From: Oerskovia merdavium
Lineage (GTDB): Bacteria; Actinomycetota; Actinomycetes; Actinomycetales; Cellulomonadaceae
Reading direction: 5' to 3'
DNA: 64,000 nt
NCBI RefSeq assembly: GCF_014836755.1
Contig: NZ_JACSQF010000005.1
Coordinates: 65,085 to 129,084 of the forward strand
Positions 17,995 to 26,649 of this stretch are shown piece by piece (position 1 is the stretch's first letter; each line of letters opens with the position of its first letter). The notes under the pieces were generated by a model. The model searched no databases. It worked only from the letters and a program-made list of their open reading frames with translations, and was not told the origin of the DNA. Position numbers and translations under genes: made by a program.

Positions 17995-18927
17995 ATGCCC
18001 ACCACGACCGAGACCCCGTCCGCTCCCGTCCCGTCGCCCGCCCCGGCCGCACCCCCTGCGGCTCGGCGCCGTCGGCGGATGGTGGGACGCGCGGCCCCGA
18101 CCACGACGCTCGGGGGGCTCGCCCTGCGGACCCCGTACTACGTGTTCACGGGCGGCCTCGCCCTGATCTTCCTCTTCCCGCTCATCTGGGCCGGGGTCGC
18201 CTCGGTCTCGCCCCAGGCGGGCAGCGCCCAGACCGACGGCTGGGGGTTCGGCAACTACGTGACCCTCGCGGGCTACCAGGCCGGGATCGGGCAGTACCTC
18301 CTGAACTCGGTCGTCGTCTCCGGCCTGACGGTCCTGTTCACCCTCGTGACCTCGCTCCTCGGCGGGTACGCGTTCGCCCGCTTCGCGTTCCCCGGCAAGA
18401 ACATCCTGTTCATGCTGACGCTCGGGATCCTGATGGTGCCCTACGCGACCCTGCTGATCCCGCTGTACGTCCTCCTGAACGCCCTGCACCTGCAGAACTC
18501 GCTCCTGGGCCTCGCGCTGGTCCTGACCATGTTCCAGCTCCCGTTCGCGACCTTCATGATGCGGATCTCGTTCGAGTCCGTCCCCACCGAGATGGAGGAG
18601 GCCGCCCTGGTCGACGGGTGCACGTCGTTCGGAGCCCTGCGCCGGGTCCTGCTGCCCGCGGTCAAGCCCGGGCTCATCACGGTCGGCCTCTTCGCGTTCC
18701 TCGCGGCCTGGAACGACTTCATCGCGCCGCTGATCCTCATCTCCGACTCGTCGAAGCTCCCGCTGCCGCTGGCCGTGGCCAACATGCGTCAGCAGATCAT
18801 GGGCATCGTCGACTACGGGGCCACCGAGGCGGGCGTGGTCGTCCTGGCACTGCCGTGCGTCGTCCTCTTCCTGCTGCTGCAGCGCCACTACGTCCAGGGC
18901 TTCATGTCGGGCGCCCTCAAGGGCTGA
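17995..18927 (+). CDS. Carbohydrate ABC transporter permease (MalG-like)
   Basis: A 310-residue membrane permease. After a Pro/Ala-rich cytoplasmic tail come about six spans, starting YYVFTGGLALIFLFPLIWAG. The EAA coupling loop reads EMEEAALVDGCTSFGALRRVLLPAVKPG. Like other MalG-type proteins it has AAWNDFIAPLILIS in the last third. It begins 11 bases after the preceding permease stop, at ATG 17995. It completes the importer for the sugar presumably released by or fed to the GH127 enzyme. Confidence 0.92.
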   Translation: MPTTTETPSAPVPSPAPAAPPAARRRRRMVGRAAPTTTLGGLALRTPYYVFTGGLALIFLFPLIWAGVASVSPQAGSAQTDGWGFGNYVTLAGYQAGIGQYLLNSVVVSGLTVLFTLVTSLLGGYAFARFAFPGKNILFMLTLGILMVPYATLLIPLYVLLNALHLQNSLLGLALVLTMFQLPFATFMMRISFESVPTEMEEAALVDGCTSFGALRRVLLPAVKPGLITVGLFAFLAAWNDFIAPLILISDSSKLPLPLAVANMRQQIMGIVDYGATEAGVVVLALPCVVLFLLLQRHYVQGFMSGALKG

Positions 18928-19007
18928 CCTCCGGTCGTCCCGCGCCGTCCCGCCCCACCCATCACCTCGCCCATCCTCGTGGGCATCGACCTCACCGGAG
19001 GAAATCC

Positions 19008-20942
19008 GTGACCACCACCACCAGCCGGTCGACCGGCGGCCGACCGGTCGTCCCCGTCTCGTCGGTCCTGCGCCCGCTCGGGCTCGACGAAGTCCGGATC
19101 ACGGGCGGCTTCTGGGCCGACCGTCAGGAGACGAACCGCGTCGCGACCCTGACCCACATCGAGCACTGGCTCGAGAAGGAGGGCTGGCTGGGCAACTTCG
19201 ACGCCGCGGTCGAGGGTCGCCTTCCCGCAGCCCGCCGGGGCCGCGAGTTCTCCGACTCCGAGGTGTACAAGCTCCTCGAGGCCATGGCCTGGGAGCTGGG
19301 CAGGAGGCCCGACGACGAGCTAGACGCCCGGTTCGACGCGATCGTCCGGCGTGTGGCCGCCGTGCAGGAGCCCGACGGCTACCTGTCGACGATGTTCGGA
19401 CGTCCCGGCCAGGGGGCGCGCTACTCGGACCTCGAGTGGGGGCACGAGCTCTACTGCTACGGCCACCTGATCCAGGCCGCGGTGGCCCGGGCCCGCACGG
19501 GAGGCGACCAGCTCCTGGTCGAGGTGGCCCGGCGTGCCGCCGACCACGTGTGCGCGACCTTCGGGCACCAGGGCAACCAGGGGATCTGCGGGCACGCCGA
19601 GATCGAGGTCGCGCTCGCCGAGCTGTCCCGCGTCACGGGTGAGCGACGCTACCTCGACCAGGCGGCGCTGTTCGTCGAGCGGCACGGGAACGGCACGCTG
19701 CGCGACATCGAGTTCGGTCGCTCCTACTTCCAGGACGACCAGCCCGTCCGGGAGGCGACCGTCTTCCGGGGGCACGCCGTGCGCGCCAACTACCTCGCGG
19801 CGGGTGCGCTCGACGTCGCCGCCGACGCGGGTGACCACGACCTCCTGCGCGCGGTCGCGACCCAGTGGGAGAACACCGTCGCTCGGCGCACCTACATCAC
19901 GGGCGGCCAGGGCTCCCACCACCAGGACGAGGCGTTCGGCGAGGACTTCGTCCTGCCGCCCGACCGTGCGTACGCCGAGACCTGTGCCGGGATCGGCTCG
20001 ATCATGACGAGCTGGCGCCTCCTGCTCGCCACGGGCGAGGCGCGCTACGCCGACCTGGTCGAGCGCACGCTCTTCAACGTCGTCGCGACGTCACCGGCCC
20101 ACGACGGCACGTCGTTCTACTACACGAACACCCTGCACCAGCGGGTGCCGGGCGTCGTACCACCGGTCGACGTCGCGAGCGCGCGCGCCTCCTCCTCGCT
20201 CCGGGCCCCCTGGTTCGAGGTCTCATGCTGCCCGCCCAACGTCGCACGCACGTTCGCGAGCCTCGCCACGTACTTCGCGACCGTCGACGAGGACGGCCTC
20301 CAGGTGCACCAGTACGCCGACGCCGAGATCCGCACGGCTCTGCCGGACGGGACGCCCGTCGAGGTCGACGTGCACACCGACTTCCCCGACTCGGGGGCCG
20401 TGACCTTCCGCGTGCTGCGGGACACCGGCCGCGAGCTGTCCCTGCGGGTCCGGGTCCCGGCGTGGTCGGCCTCGGCCAGGCTGTCCTCGGGTGGTGAGAC
20501 CTGGAGCGTCGAGCCTGGCACGGCCGAGGTCCGGCGGGCCTTCCGGGCGGGCGACGAGGTGCTCCTCGAGCTCGACGTGTCGCCCCGCGTCGTGACGGCC
20601 GACGACAGGATCGACGCCGTGCGCGGCTGCGTCGCGGTCGAGCGGGGTCCCGAGGTGCTGTGCGCCGAGTCGCTCGACCAGGCCGTCGACGACGTCGCCG
20701 CTCTCGTGGTCGACCCGTCCTCCCCCCTGCGCGAGCAGGGCGGGCACGTGGTCGCGACCGGCTGGAGGTCTGCACCGGTGGACGCCGCGTGGCCCTACCC
20801 GGAGAGCCCGGGGGCGGCTCCGGGCGGCACGGGCGACGGCCCCGGCCGAGCGGACGATCCGTTCGACGTCGTCCTGACGCCGTACCACGACTGGGCGAAC
20901 CGTGGCCCGTCGACCATGCGCATCTGGCTCCCGACAGCCTGA
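19008..20942 (+). CDS. GH127 beta-L-arabinofuranosidase
   Basis: A 644-residue intracellular glycoside hydrolase of family GH127 (HypBA1-like), which removes beta-L-arabinofuranose from plant glycans such as hydroxyproline-linked arabino-oligosaccharides. There is no signal peptide, so the substrate must be imported. The zinc/thiolate site is visible: Glu324 and Cys326 in AYAETCAGIGS and Cys407-Cys408 in FEVSCCPPN, matching Glu338/Cys340/Cys417/Cys418 of HypBA1; the last-but-one Cys is the nucleophile. Other family landmarks are ITGGFWADRQETNR and the C-terminal beta-sandwich. GTG at 19008 follows GGAGGAAA. It closes the operon 80 bases after the permease. Confidence 0.93.
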   Translation: MTTTTSRSTGGRPVVPVSSVLRPLGLDEVRITGGFWADRQETNRVATLTHIEHWLEKEGWLGNFDAAVEGRLPAARRGREFSDSEVYKLLEAMAWELGRRPDDELDARFDAIVRRVAAVQEPDGYLSTMFGRPGQGARYSDLEWGHELYCYGHLIQAAVARARTGGDQLLVEVARRAADHVCATFGHQGNQGICGHAEIEVALAELSRVTGERRYLDQAALFVERHGNGTLRDIEFGRSYFQDDQPVREATVFRGHAVRANYLAAGALDVAADAGDHDLLRAVATQWENTVARRTYITGGQGSHHQDEAFGEDFVLPPDRAYAETCAGIGSIMTSWRLLLATGEARYADLVERTLFNVVATSPAHDGTSFYYTNTLHQRVPGVVPPVDVASARASSSLRAPWFEVSCCPPNVARTFASLATYFATVDEDGLQVHQYADAEIRTALPDGTPVEVDVHTDFPDSGAVTFRVLRDTGRELSLRVRVPAWSASARLSSGGETWSVEPGTAEVRRAFRAGDEVLLELDVSPRVVTADDRIDAVRGCVAVERGPEVLCAESLDQAVDDVAALVVDPSSPLREQGGHVVATGWRSAPVDAAWPYPESPGAAPGGTGDGPGRADDPFDVVLTPYHDWANRGPSTMRIWLPTA

Positions 20943-20950
20943 CCCGACCC

Positions 20951-21014
20951 GTCCTGGGCCGTGCGTGCGGGCACCGGGGGTCCTGGCCCCGGACCCGCCC
21001 GCACGGCCCAGGAC
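20951..21014. terminator. Bidirectional hairpin between GH127 gene and ispF
   Basis: Perfect 15-base outer arms (20951-20965 and 21000-21014) enclose a second GC-rich stem built from GCGGG, CCGGGG and their complements. It serves two convergent genes. Confidence 0.65.
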
Positions 21015-21061
21015 GCACCTCCCTGCGTCCCCGACGACGCAGGCGTCCGCCGCGTCGCGCG

Positions 21062-21550
21062 TCAGTCCGAGGTCGGGACGACCAGCGCCGTGGCGATCGC
21101 GGCCACACCCTCGCCGCGCCCCGTGAGCCCCAGACCGTCGGTCGTGGTCGCCGTGACGGTCACGGGAGCGCCGGCGGCCGCGCTCAGCACGGCCTCCCCC
21201 TCGGCACGGCGCGGCCCGAGGCGGGGACGGTTGCCGATCACCTGGACCGCGACGTTCCCGATCTCGAACCCCGCGGCGCGGACACGCCGCGCGGCCTCGG
21301 CGAGCAACGACGCCCCGCTCGCCCCGGCCCACTCGGGCGCGCTCGTCCCGAAGTTCGAGCCGAGGTCGCCCAGGCCGGACGCCGAGAAGAGCGCATCGGC
21401 GGCCGCGTGCGCCGCGACGTCGGCGTCGGAGTGCCCGGCGAGGCCGCGCTCGCCCGGCCAGTGCAGCCCCGCGAGCCACAGGTCGCGGTCCTGCCCCTCG
21501 GGCGCGAACGCGTGCACGTCGGCCCCGATCCCGGTACGCGGCAGGTTCAT
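21062..21550 (-). CDS. ispF: 2-C-methyl-D-erythritol 2,4-cyclodiphosphate synthase
   Basis: A 162-residue trimeric enzyme of the MEP isoprenoid pathway that closes the cyclodiphosphate ring. It has [11 protein letters not shown] (metal-binding Asp11 and His13), [18 protein letters not shown] and the active-site loop ending [15 protein letters not shown]. Its ATG (21550) overlaps the ispD stop by four bases, so the two are coupled. Usually cysS would follow, but here the sugar island does. Confidence 0.95.
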   Translation of the reverse strand: MNLPRTGIGADVHAFAPEGQDRDLWLAGLHWPGERGLAGHSDADVAAHAAADALFSASGLGDLGSNFGTSAPEWAGASGASLLAEAARRVRAAGFEIGNVAVQVIGNRPRLGPRRAEGEAVLSAAAGAPVTVTATTTDGLGLTGRGEGVAAIATALVVPTSD

Positions 21551-22284
21551 CGGACCTCCTCCGTGAGGAGCTTCTCGATGTAGTAGAAGTCGCGCGCCGT
21601 CGTGACCTTCATCGCGAGCTCGTGTCCCGGCACCACGAAGACCTCCTCGCCGAGCGCCTCGACCAGGCTCGCGTCGTCGGTCGCCGCGGTGGCCTCGGTG
21701 CGTGCTCGTGCCGCTCCCGCGGCGTGCGCGCGCACCAGCAGGGCGCGGTCGAACGCCTGAGGAGTCTGGACCGCGCGCAGCAGGGTGCGCTCGGGGGTCG
21801 AGGCGACCCGGTCCACCCCGTCCGGGAGAGCTCTCTGAGGGTCCCGGGGTGCGACGAGCTTGATCGTGTCGACGACCGGGAGGCCCGGGATGACCGCCTG
21901 GTGCCCCTCGCGCACGGTCTCGACGATGCGTCGGATCATGGCTGCCGGGGCGAGCGGGCGCGCGGCGTCGTGCACGACGACCACGTCGACGTCCGCGCGT
22001 GCACGGGACAACCCGGCCGCCACGGAGGACTGGCGCGTGGCGCCACCCGCGACGACCACGACGGGCACGCTCACGTGCGGGTCGTGCTCGAGCACGTCCG
22101 ACATGGCGGACACGAGCCCGTTCGGTGCCGTGACGACCAGCGCGTCGACCACGCCCGACGCGGTGAGGCGGCGCGCGGCGTGCAGCACGAGGGGCAGTCC
22201 ACGGAGCGGGACCAGGGCTTTGGGGAGATCGAAACCGAGGCGCGTGCCGGAGCCGGCGGCGGTCAGGATGGCAAGGGTCGTCAC
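21547..22284 (-). CDS. ispD: 2-C-methyl-D-erythritol 4-phosphate cytidylyltransferase
   Basis: A 245-residue nucleotidyltransferase that makes CDP-methylerythritol from CTP in the MEP pathway. The N-terminal signature [21 protein letters not shown] binds [22 protein letters not shown] and the ending [23 protein letters not shown] are also family-typical. GTG at 22284 places the Rossmann strand at the N terminus; the open frame upstream, about 110 further residues, lacks homology. It follows carD on the same strand after a 190-base gap with a terminator, so it probably has its own promoter. Confidence 0.94.
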   Translation of the reverse strand: MTTLAILTAAGSGTRLGFDLPKALVPLRGLPLVLHAARRLTASGVVDALVVTAPNGLVSAMSDVLEHDPHVSVPVVVVAGGATRQSSVAAGLSRARADVDVVVVHDAARPLAPAAMIRRIVETVREGHQAVIPGLPVVDTIKLVAPRDPQRALPDGVDRVASTPERTLLRAVQTPQAFDRALLVRAHAAGAARARTEATAATDDASLVEALGEEVFVVPGHELAMKVTTARDFYYIEKLLTEEVR

Positions 22285-22413
22285 AACGTCACGGTAGACG
22301 ATCTCGGCTTGTGGACCGTCGTCGGCCCGCGGTCGAGACGACCGGTCGGCGCCGAGAGCCCTGAGCGCCCTGTCGAGGAGCTCGTCGCGCCCGCGCGGCC
22401 GACCGCCCACAGA

Positions 22414-22451
22414 CGACGACGCACGGGCTGCCAGCAGCCCGTGCGTCGTCG
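22414..22451 (-). terminator. Strong hairpin after carD
   Basis: A perfect 17-base stem (22414-22430 with 22435-22451) and a four-base loop, starting 23 bases past the carD stop. It separates carD from ispD. No long T run is seen. Confidence 0.7.
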
Positions 22452-22474
22452 GTGGTACGTGGTGAGTTCGTGGC

Positions 22475-22957
22475 TCAGGAAGCCAGGACCTCGTCGAGGA
22501 TGGCCTCAGCCTTGTCCTCCTCGGTGTGCTCGGCCAGGGCCAGCTCCGAGACCAGGATCTGTCGAGCCTTCGCGAGCATGCGCTTCTCCCCGGCCGACAG
22601 GCCGCGGTCTGCGTCACGACGCGACAGGTCGCGGACGACCTCTGCCACCTTGATCACGTCACCCGAGGCCAGCTTCTCGAGGTTGGCCTTGTAGCGGCGC
22701 GACCAGTTGGTCGGCTCTTCCGTGTATGGTGCGCGAAGAACCTCGAAGACCTTGTCGAGACCTTCCTGGCCGACGACGTCGCGGACGCCCACCAGGTCGA
22801 CGTTGTCCGCCGGGACCTCGATCGTCAGATCGCCCTGAGCCACCTTCAGCTTCAGGTAGATCTTGTCCTCCCCGCGGATGGTGCGGGTCTTGATCTCTTC
22901 GATCTTTGCGGCACCGTGATGTGGGTAGACAACGGTCTCGCCTACTGTGAACGTCAT
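22475..22957 (-). CDS. carD: CarD-family RNA polymerase-binding transcription factor
   Basis: A 160-residue regulator that binds RNA polymerase beta and stabilises open complexes, controlling rRNA and stress promoters. The N-terminal RNA-polymerase-interaction domain starts [20 protein letters not shown]; the C-terminal helical DNA-binding part includes [18 protein letters not shown] and the minor-groove tryptophan region. ATG at 22957 has AAAGGGGA upstream and a candidate -10 (TAAGAT, 22986-22991). In this class of bacteria carD is normally essential and next to ispD. Confidence 0.95.
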   Translation of the reverse strand: MTFTVGETVVYPHHGAAKIEEIKTRTIRGEDKIYLKLKVAQGDLTIEVPADNVDLVGVRDVVGQEGLDKVFEVLRAPYTEEPTNWSRRYKANLEKLASGDVIKVAEVVRDLSRRDADRGLSAGEKRMLAKARQILVSELALAEHTEEDKAEAILDEVLAS

Positions 22958-23334
22958 CTGCAGATGTCCCCTTTCGCGGAGGTCGATCTTACCACGGGGG
23001 CCCCTGCGATTCCGAGCCCTCGCCTCGCCCGTGGCCCGCGAGAGCCCCGTGATTCCGCTGATCACGCCCGCAGTCCCCTGACGTCCGAGGCCGTTCACGG
23101 GCGGTTCACCCGTCCCGTGGGGCCCGGGGCGCACGGATCGCGGCCGACGGGATCGCCTGCCATGGCGCCCCGGGCTGCGACCAGGCCGCTCTGCTCGGGG
23201 CGCGCACGTCGTCGCCACGCCGCCCGAGCGGCGCATCCGTCGGAGCGACTAGGCTGTGGTCATGTGCGCCCGGGCGCCGAGCACCGGCCCCACCCGTCGC
23301 ACACCGAGACTGCCCGCAGCACATTGGAGCGCAC
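22958..23334. promoter_or_regulatory. Divergent gap between carD and a lipoprotein gene
   Basis: This 377-base gap holds the carD ribosome site, a possible minus-strand -10 element (TAAGAT, read at 22986-22991) and a PHO-box-like direct repeat (23093-23110). I see no gene in it. The remainder is GC-rich with no clear plus-strand promoter. Confidence 0.45.
23093..23110 (+). promoter_or_regulatory. PHO-box-like direct repeat GTTCACG-N4-GTTCACC
   Basis: Two seven-base units 11 bases apart match the GTTCACC-N4-GTTCACC pattern bound by PhoP/RegX3-type regulators in actinobacteria. They lie 225 bases before the lipoprotein gene at 23335 and about 135 bases before carD. Confidence 0.45.
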
Positions 23335-23820
23335 GTGACCAGCACCCCGTCCCGCTTGACCACGACTCGGCGATCGCTCGTGCTCGCGATCCCCGCGATC
23401 GTGGCCGGCGTCCTCGCCGTGTCGGCCTGCTCGCCCATCACGACGGACATCGCCTACTCGCCGTCCGACGGCGTGCGCATCAACCTCACCGACGAGGTGC
23501 GCGGGCTCAACCTGCTCATCATCTCGGCCGCCGAGGGCGAGCCCGGCACGCTGCTGGGCGGCATGGCCAACGACTCCGACGAGCCCGTCGAGATCACGGT
23601 CGCCCCTGAGGGCACCGACCCGATCGACATCCCGCTCGAGGCCGGCGAGACCGTCTACCTGAGCGTCGACAACGGCTTCGAGGCCCAGTTCGGCAACATC
23701 GACGTGCCGCCGGGCGGCACCATCTCGGTGACCCTCACGTCGAGCACGGGCGAGACCCAGACCGCCGAGGTCCCGGTGCTCAACGGCCTGCTGCCGGAGT
23801 ACGAGGACTACCTGCCCTGA
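23335..23820 (+). CDS. Small secreted lipoprotein
   Basis: A 161-residue predicted lipoprotein. A basic N terminus and hydrophobic segment end in the lipobox AVSAC (Cys32). The mature part is acidic and beta-rich (GVRINLTDEVRGLNLLIIS, VEITVAPEGTDPIDIPLEAGE, GTISVTLTSSTGETQTAEVP), like an Ig- or cupredoxin-like sandwich. It has the look of DNA-transport/cytochrome-associated lipoproteins of actinobacteria, but I cannot name a family. GTG at 23335 is the only start that keeps the full signal peptide. A PHO-box-like repeat lies upstream. Confidence 0.75.
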   Translation: MTSTPSRLTTTRRSLVLAIPAIVAGVLAVSACSPITTDIAYSPSDGVRINLTDEVRGLNLLIISAAEGEPGTLLGGMANDSDEPVEITVAPEGTDPIDIPLEAGETVYLSVDNGFEAQFGNIDVPPGGTISVTLTSSTGETQTAEVPVLNGLLPEYEDYLP

Positions 23821-23885
23821 TCCGCGGCTGACGGCCCGGCCTCCGCACGACGGAAGGGTCGGTGCCCGTCCGCGCGACGAGCGGT

Positions 23886-23930
23886 GCACGACGGCGAGGC
23901 GCCCCCAGGAGGGGTGCCTCGCCGTCGTGC
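23886..23930 (+). terminator. Hairpin A before the septum-formation gene
   Basis: Perfect 15-base arms (23886-23900 and 23916-23930), extended by CCCC/GGGG, form a stem of about 20 bases, 65 bases after the lipoprotein stop. The outer arm, beginning GCACGACGGCGAGG, recurs in the hairpin at 24599-24643. Confidence 0.7.
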
Positions 23931-24043
23931 TTCCCCCGGGGACGGACCGGAGAAATCACCCTGACGCGTGTCGGCGGCGACCGATAGCATCCCGCCATCG
24001 GGATCGGCCGTCGTGGCCTCCCCCTCGTAGAAACGGCACGCCC

Positions 24044-24586
24044 GTGGCTCTTGCCCGCCTCCGCCCCACGCGATCTCTCGCGGTCGGCGCAGTTCTCCTC
24101 ACGTCGGTGCTCCTCGTCTCCGGCTGCAGCGCGATCCTCGGCCCGCAAGAGGCCCAGCGCGACGAGCCGAACGGCGAGGTCACCGCGGCCTCCGACGCCG
24201 ACGTGTTCTCGCTCCAGATCGGCGACTGCGTCAACCAGGTGGCTGCCGACGCGGAGCAGCCGACCGACAGCGACGACTACGAAGAAGTCAGCTCCATGCC
24301 CGTCGTCCCGTGCGGCGACCCGCACACCGACGAGCTCTACGCCGAGAAGGAGCTCGAGGCCGGGGACTACCCGGGAGACGAGGCGATCGCCTCGCTGACC
24401 GAGGAGTTCTGCCTCGCCGAGTTCGAGGGCTTCGTCGGCCTGAGCTACGAGGAGTCGTCGCTCGACATCTGGCCCATGCTCCCGGTCCAGGTCGGGTGGG
24501 AGACTGACGACGACCGCGTGGTCCAGTGCTTCATCACCGCGGGCACCGAGCCGACGACCGGATCCCTCAAGGGCTCCGCGATCTGA
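24044..24586 (+). CDS. Septum-formation family lipoprotein
   Basis: A 180-residue predicted lipoprotein with lipobox VSGC (Cys28). The mature part fits the actinobacterial septum-formation domain: FSLQIGDCVNQV, then VVPCGDPHTDELYAE, and three further cysteines in FCLAEFEGF and VVQCF, which probably form disulphides. Such proteins are found in the membrane of many high-GC Gram-positives and some are linked with cell division; direct function here is inferred. GTG at 24044 leaves a proper signal peptide; the frame upstream is non-coding. It is flanked by two related hairpins. Confidence 0.78.
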   Translation: MALARLRPTRSLAVGAVLLTSVLLVSGCSAILGPQEAQRDEPNGEVTAASDADVFSLQIGDCVNQVAADAEQPTDSDDYEEVSSMPVVPCGDPHTDELYAEKELEAGDYPGDEAIASLTEEFCLAEFEGFVGLSYEESSLDIWPMLPVQVGWETDDDRVVQCFITAGTEPTTGSLKGSAI

Positions 24587-24598
24587 CCGCTGCCCCAC

Positions 24599-24643
24599 GC
24601 ACGACGGCGGGGCTCCCCTCCTGGGGGAGCCTCGCCGTCGTGC
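24599..24643. terminator. Hairpin B after the septum-formation gene
   Basis: Twenty-base arms (24599-24618 and 24624-24643, one G-U pair) around a five-base loop. It begins 12 bases after the stop codon and has the same outer arm as hairpin A. It also faces the end of pstB on the other strand. Confidence 0.75.
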
Positions 24644-24715
24644 ATCTCGCCCGGGGTGCCGCCCGCGGGCCTCAGGAGGCTGCGCCCCCGACTCCGCGCG
24701 CCGGCACCGCACCGA

Positions 24716-25495
24716 TCACCCGAAGCGGCCCGAGATGTAGTCCTCGGTCGCCTGCACCGTCGGCGAGGAGAACATCGTCGCGGTGTCCCCCATCTCGACG
24801 AGCTTGCCCGGCTTGCCCGTGCCCGCGATGTTGAAGAACGCCGTGCGGTCGCTCACGCGGGCCGCCTGCTGCATGTTGTGCGTGACGATCACGATCGTGT
24901 AGTCGTCCTTGAGCTCGGACATGAGGTCCTCGATCGCGAGGGTCGAGATCGGGTCGAGCGCGGAGCACGGCTCGTCCATGAGGAGCACCTGCGGGCGCAC
25001 CGCGATCGCACGGGCGATGCACAGGCGCTGCTGCTGACCGCCGGACAGTCCGGAACCCGGACGGTCGAGGCGGTCCTTGACCTCGTTCCAGAGGTTCGCA
25101 CCCTGCAACGAGGACTCGACCAGGTCGTTCGCGTCCGACTTGGAGATGCGCTTGTTGTTGAGCTTGACCCCCGCGAGGACGTTCTCCTTGATCGACATCG
25201 TCGGGAACGGGTTCGGACGCTGGAAGACCATCCCGACCTGGCGACGGACCGCGACCGGGTCGACGTCGGGCGCGTAGAGGTCCTGGCCGTCCATGACGGC
25301 CTTGCCCTCGACGTGGGCGCCCGGGATGACCTCGTGCATGCGGTTCAGCGTCCGCAGGAACGTCGACTTCCCGCAGCCCGAGGGGCCGATCAGGGCCGTG
25401 ACCGAGCGTGGCTCGATCGCCATGGTCACGCCCTCCACGGCGAGGAAGTCCCCGTAGTAGACGTTGAGGTCCGAGACGTCGATTCGCTTGGACAT
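24716..25495 (-). CDS. pstB: Phosphate ABC transporter ATP-binding protein
   Basis: A 259-residue ATPase that powers high-affinity phosphate uptake. Walker A (GPSGCGKST, 37-45), the family-typical RTLNRMHEV and [16 protein letters not shown], signature LSGGQQQR, Walker [14 protein letters not shown] and the switch [15 protein letters not shown] are all present. ATG at 25495 follows GGAAGGAAG. It is the last gene of pstS-pstC-pstA-pstB. Unlike the E. coli operon, phoU is not here but near senX3-regX3. Confidence 0.96.
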   Translation of the reverse strand: MSKRIDVSDLNVYYGDFLAVEGVTMAIEPRSVTALIGPSGCGKSTFLRTLNRMHEVIPGAHVEGKAVMDGQDLYAPDVDPVAVRRQVGMVFQRPNPFPTMSIKENVLAGVKLNNKRISKSDANDLVESSLQGANLWNEVKDRLDRPGSGLSGGQQQRLCIARAIAVRPQVLLMDEPCSALDPISTLAIEDLMSELKDDYTIVIVTHNMQQAARVSDRTAFFNIAGTGKPGKLVEMGDTATMFSSPTVQATEDYISGRFG

Positions 25496-25560
25496 GATGT
25501 GCTTCCTTCCGGTGGCCGGTCGCGCGGGGTGCGCGGTCCGGCTCGACTGGTGGGCTCGGC

Positions 25561-26649
25561 TCAGCGAGCGGTCTTGGGCGAGAACAGGCGGCTGATGAGC
25601 CGGGCGATCAGGTTGAGCAGCATGACGATCAGGATCAGGGTCAGGGCCGCGGCCCAGGCCCGGTCGATCCCCACGCCGCCCTGCTCGTACTGGCGGTAGG
25701 CGAAGACCGGGAGGGTCGCCATGCGACCGTCGAAGAGGTCCCAGTTGACCTGCGTGATGAGACCGACCGTGAGGAGCAGGGGTGCCGTCTCCCCGATGAC
25801 GCGGGCGATCGAGAGCATGACGCCCGTGACGATGCCCGCGATCGAGGTCCGCAGGACGACCTTGACGATCGTGAGCCACTTGGGCACGCCCAGGGCGAGC
25901 GACGCCTCGCGCAGCTCGTTGGGGACCAGGCGCAGCATCTCCTCGACCGAACGGATCACGACGGGGGTCATGAGCAGCGACAGCGCGACCGCGCCCATGA
26001 TCCCGGCGCGGTACGCCGGGCCGAAGATCAGCGTGAAGAGCGAGAACGCGAACAGCCCCGCGACGATCGACGGGATGCCCGTCATGACGTCCACGAGGAA
26101 CGTGATCCAGCGGGCCAGGGCGCCGCGCCCGTACTCGACGAGGTAGATCGCGGTGAGCAGGCCGATCGGGACCGAGATGATCGTCGCGGCCCCCGTGATG
26201 AGGAGCGTTCCGACGATCGCGTGCCAGATCCCGCCGCTCGTCATGTCGCCGTAGACGCCGACCATGTCGGTCGACAGGAACGTCGCCCCGAAGAGCTTCG
26301 CGCCGCGCGTGACCACGATCCACAGGAGCGAGACCAGCGGGATGAGCGCGAGCAGGAACGCGAACGTGACGAGCGTGGTCGCGAGGCGGTCGGTGGCCCA
26401 GCGGGCGCCCTCGACGACGCGCGAGGTGATGGTGAGGCCCAGGGCGTAGAGCACGGCTCCCAGCCCCAGGACGCCCGCGATCGTCGGGGTGCCCGTGACC
26501 GCGAGGATGCCGAACGCGACGAGCACGCCGCCCGCGGCGAAGGCCCACGGCGCCCAGCGCGGCAGTCGCTTCTGCGTCGCGACGAGCTGGACGGTGCCCG
26601 AGCCGTCCGGGACGCCGGGCGTGGCGGGGGTGAGGTCGGTGACCGTCAT
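25561..26649 (-). CDS. pstA: Phosphate ABC transporter permease PstA
   Basis: A 362-residue membrane protein, longer than E. coli PstA because of an N-terminal region with two additional hydrophobic segments ([35 protein letters not shown]). The conserved permease part contains [42 protein letters not shown] and the ATPase-coupling loop [24 protein letters not shown] at 26649 overlaps the pstC stop (ATGA). It pairs with PstC to form the phosphate channel. Confidence 0.95.
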   Translation of the reverse strand: MTVTDLTPATPGVPDGSGTVQLVATQKRLPRWAPWAFAAGGVLVAFGILAVTGTPTIAGVLGLGAVLYALGLTITSRVVEGARWATDRLATTLVTFAFLLALIPLVSLLWIVVTRGAKLFGATFLSTDMVGVYGDMTSGGIWHAIVGTLLITGAATIISVPIGLLTAIYLVEYGRGALARWITFLVDVMTGIPSIVAGLFAFSLFTLIFGPAYRAGIMGAVALSLLMTPVVIRSVEEMLRLVPNELREASLALGVPKWLTIVKVVLRTSIAGIVTGVMLSIARVIGETAPLLLTVGLITQVNWDLFDGRMATLPVFAYRQYEQGGVGIDRAWAAALTLILIVMLLNLIARLISRLFSPKTAR

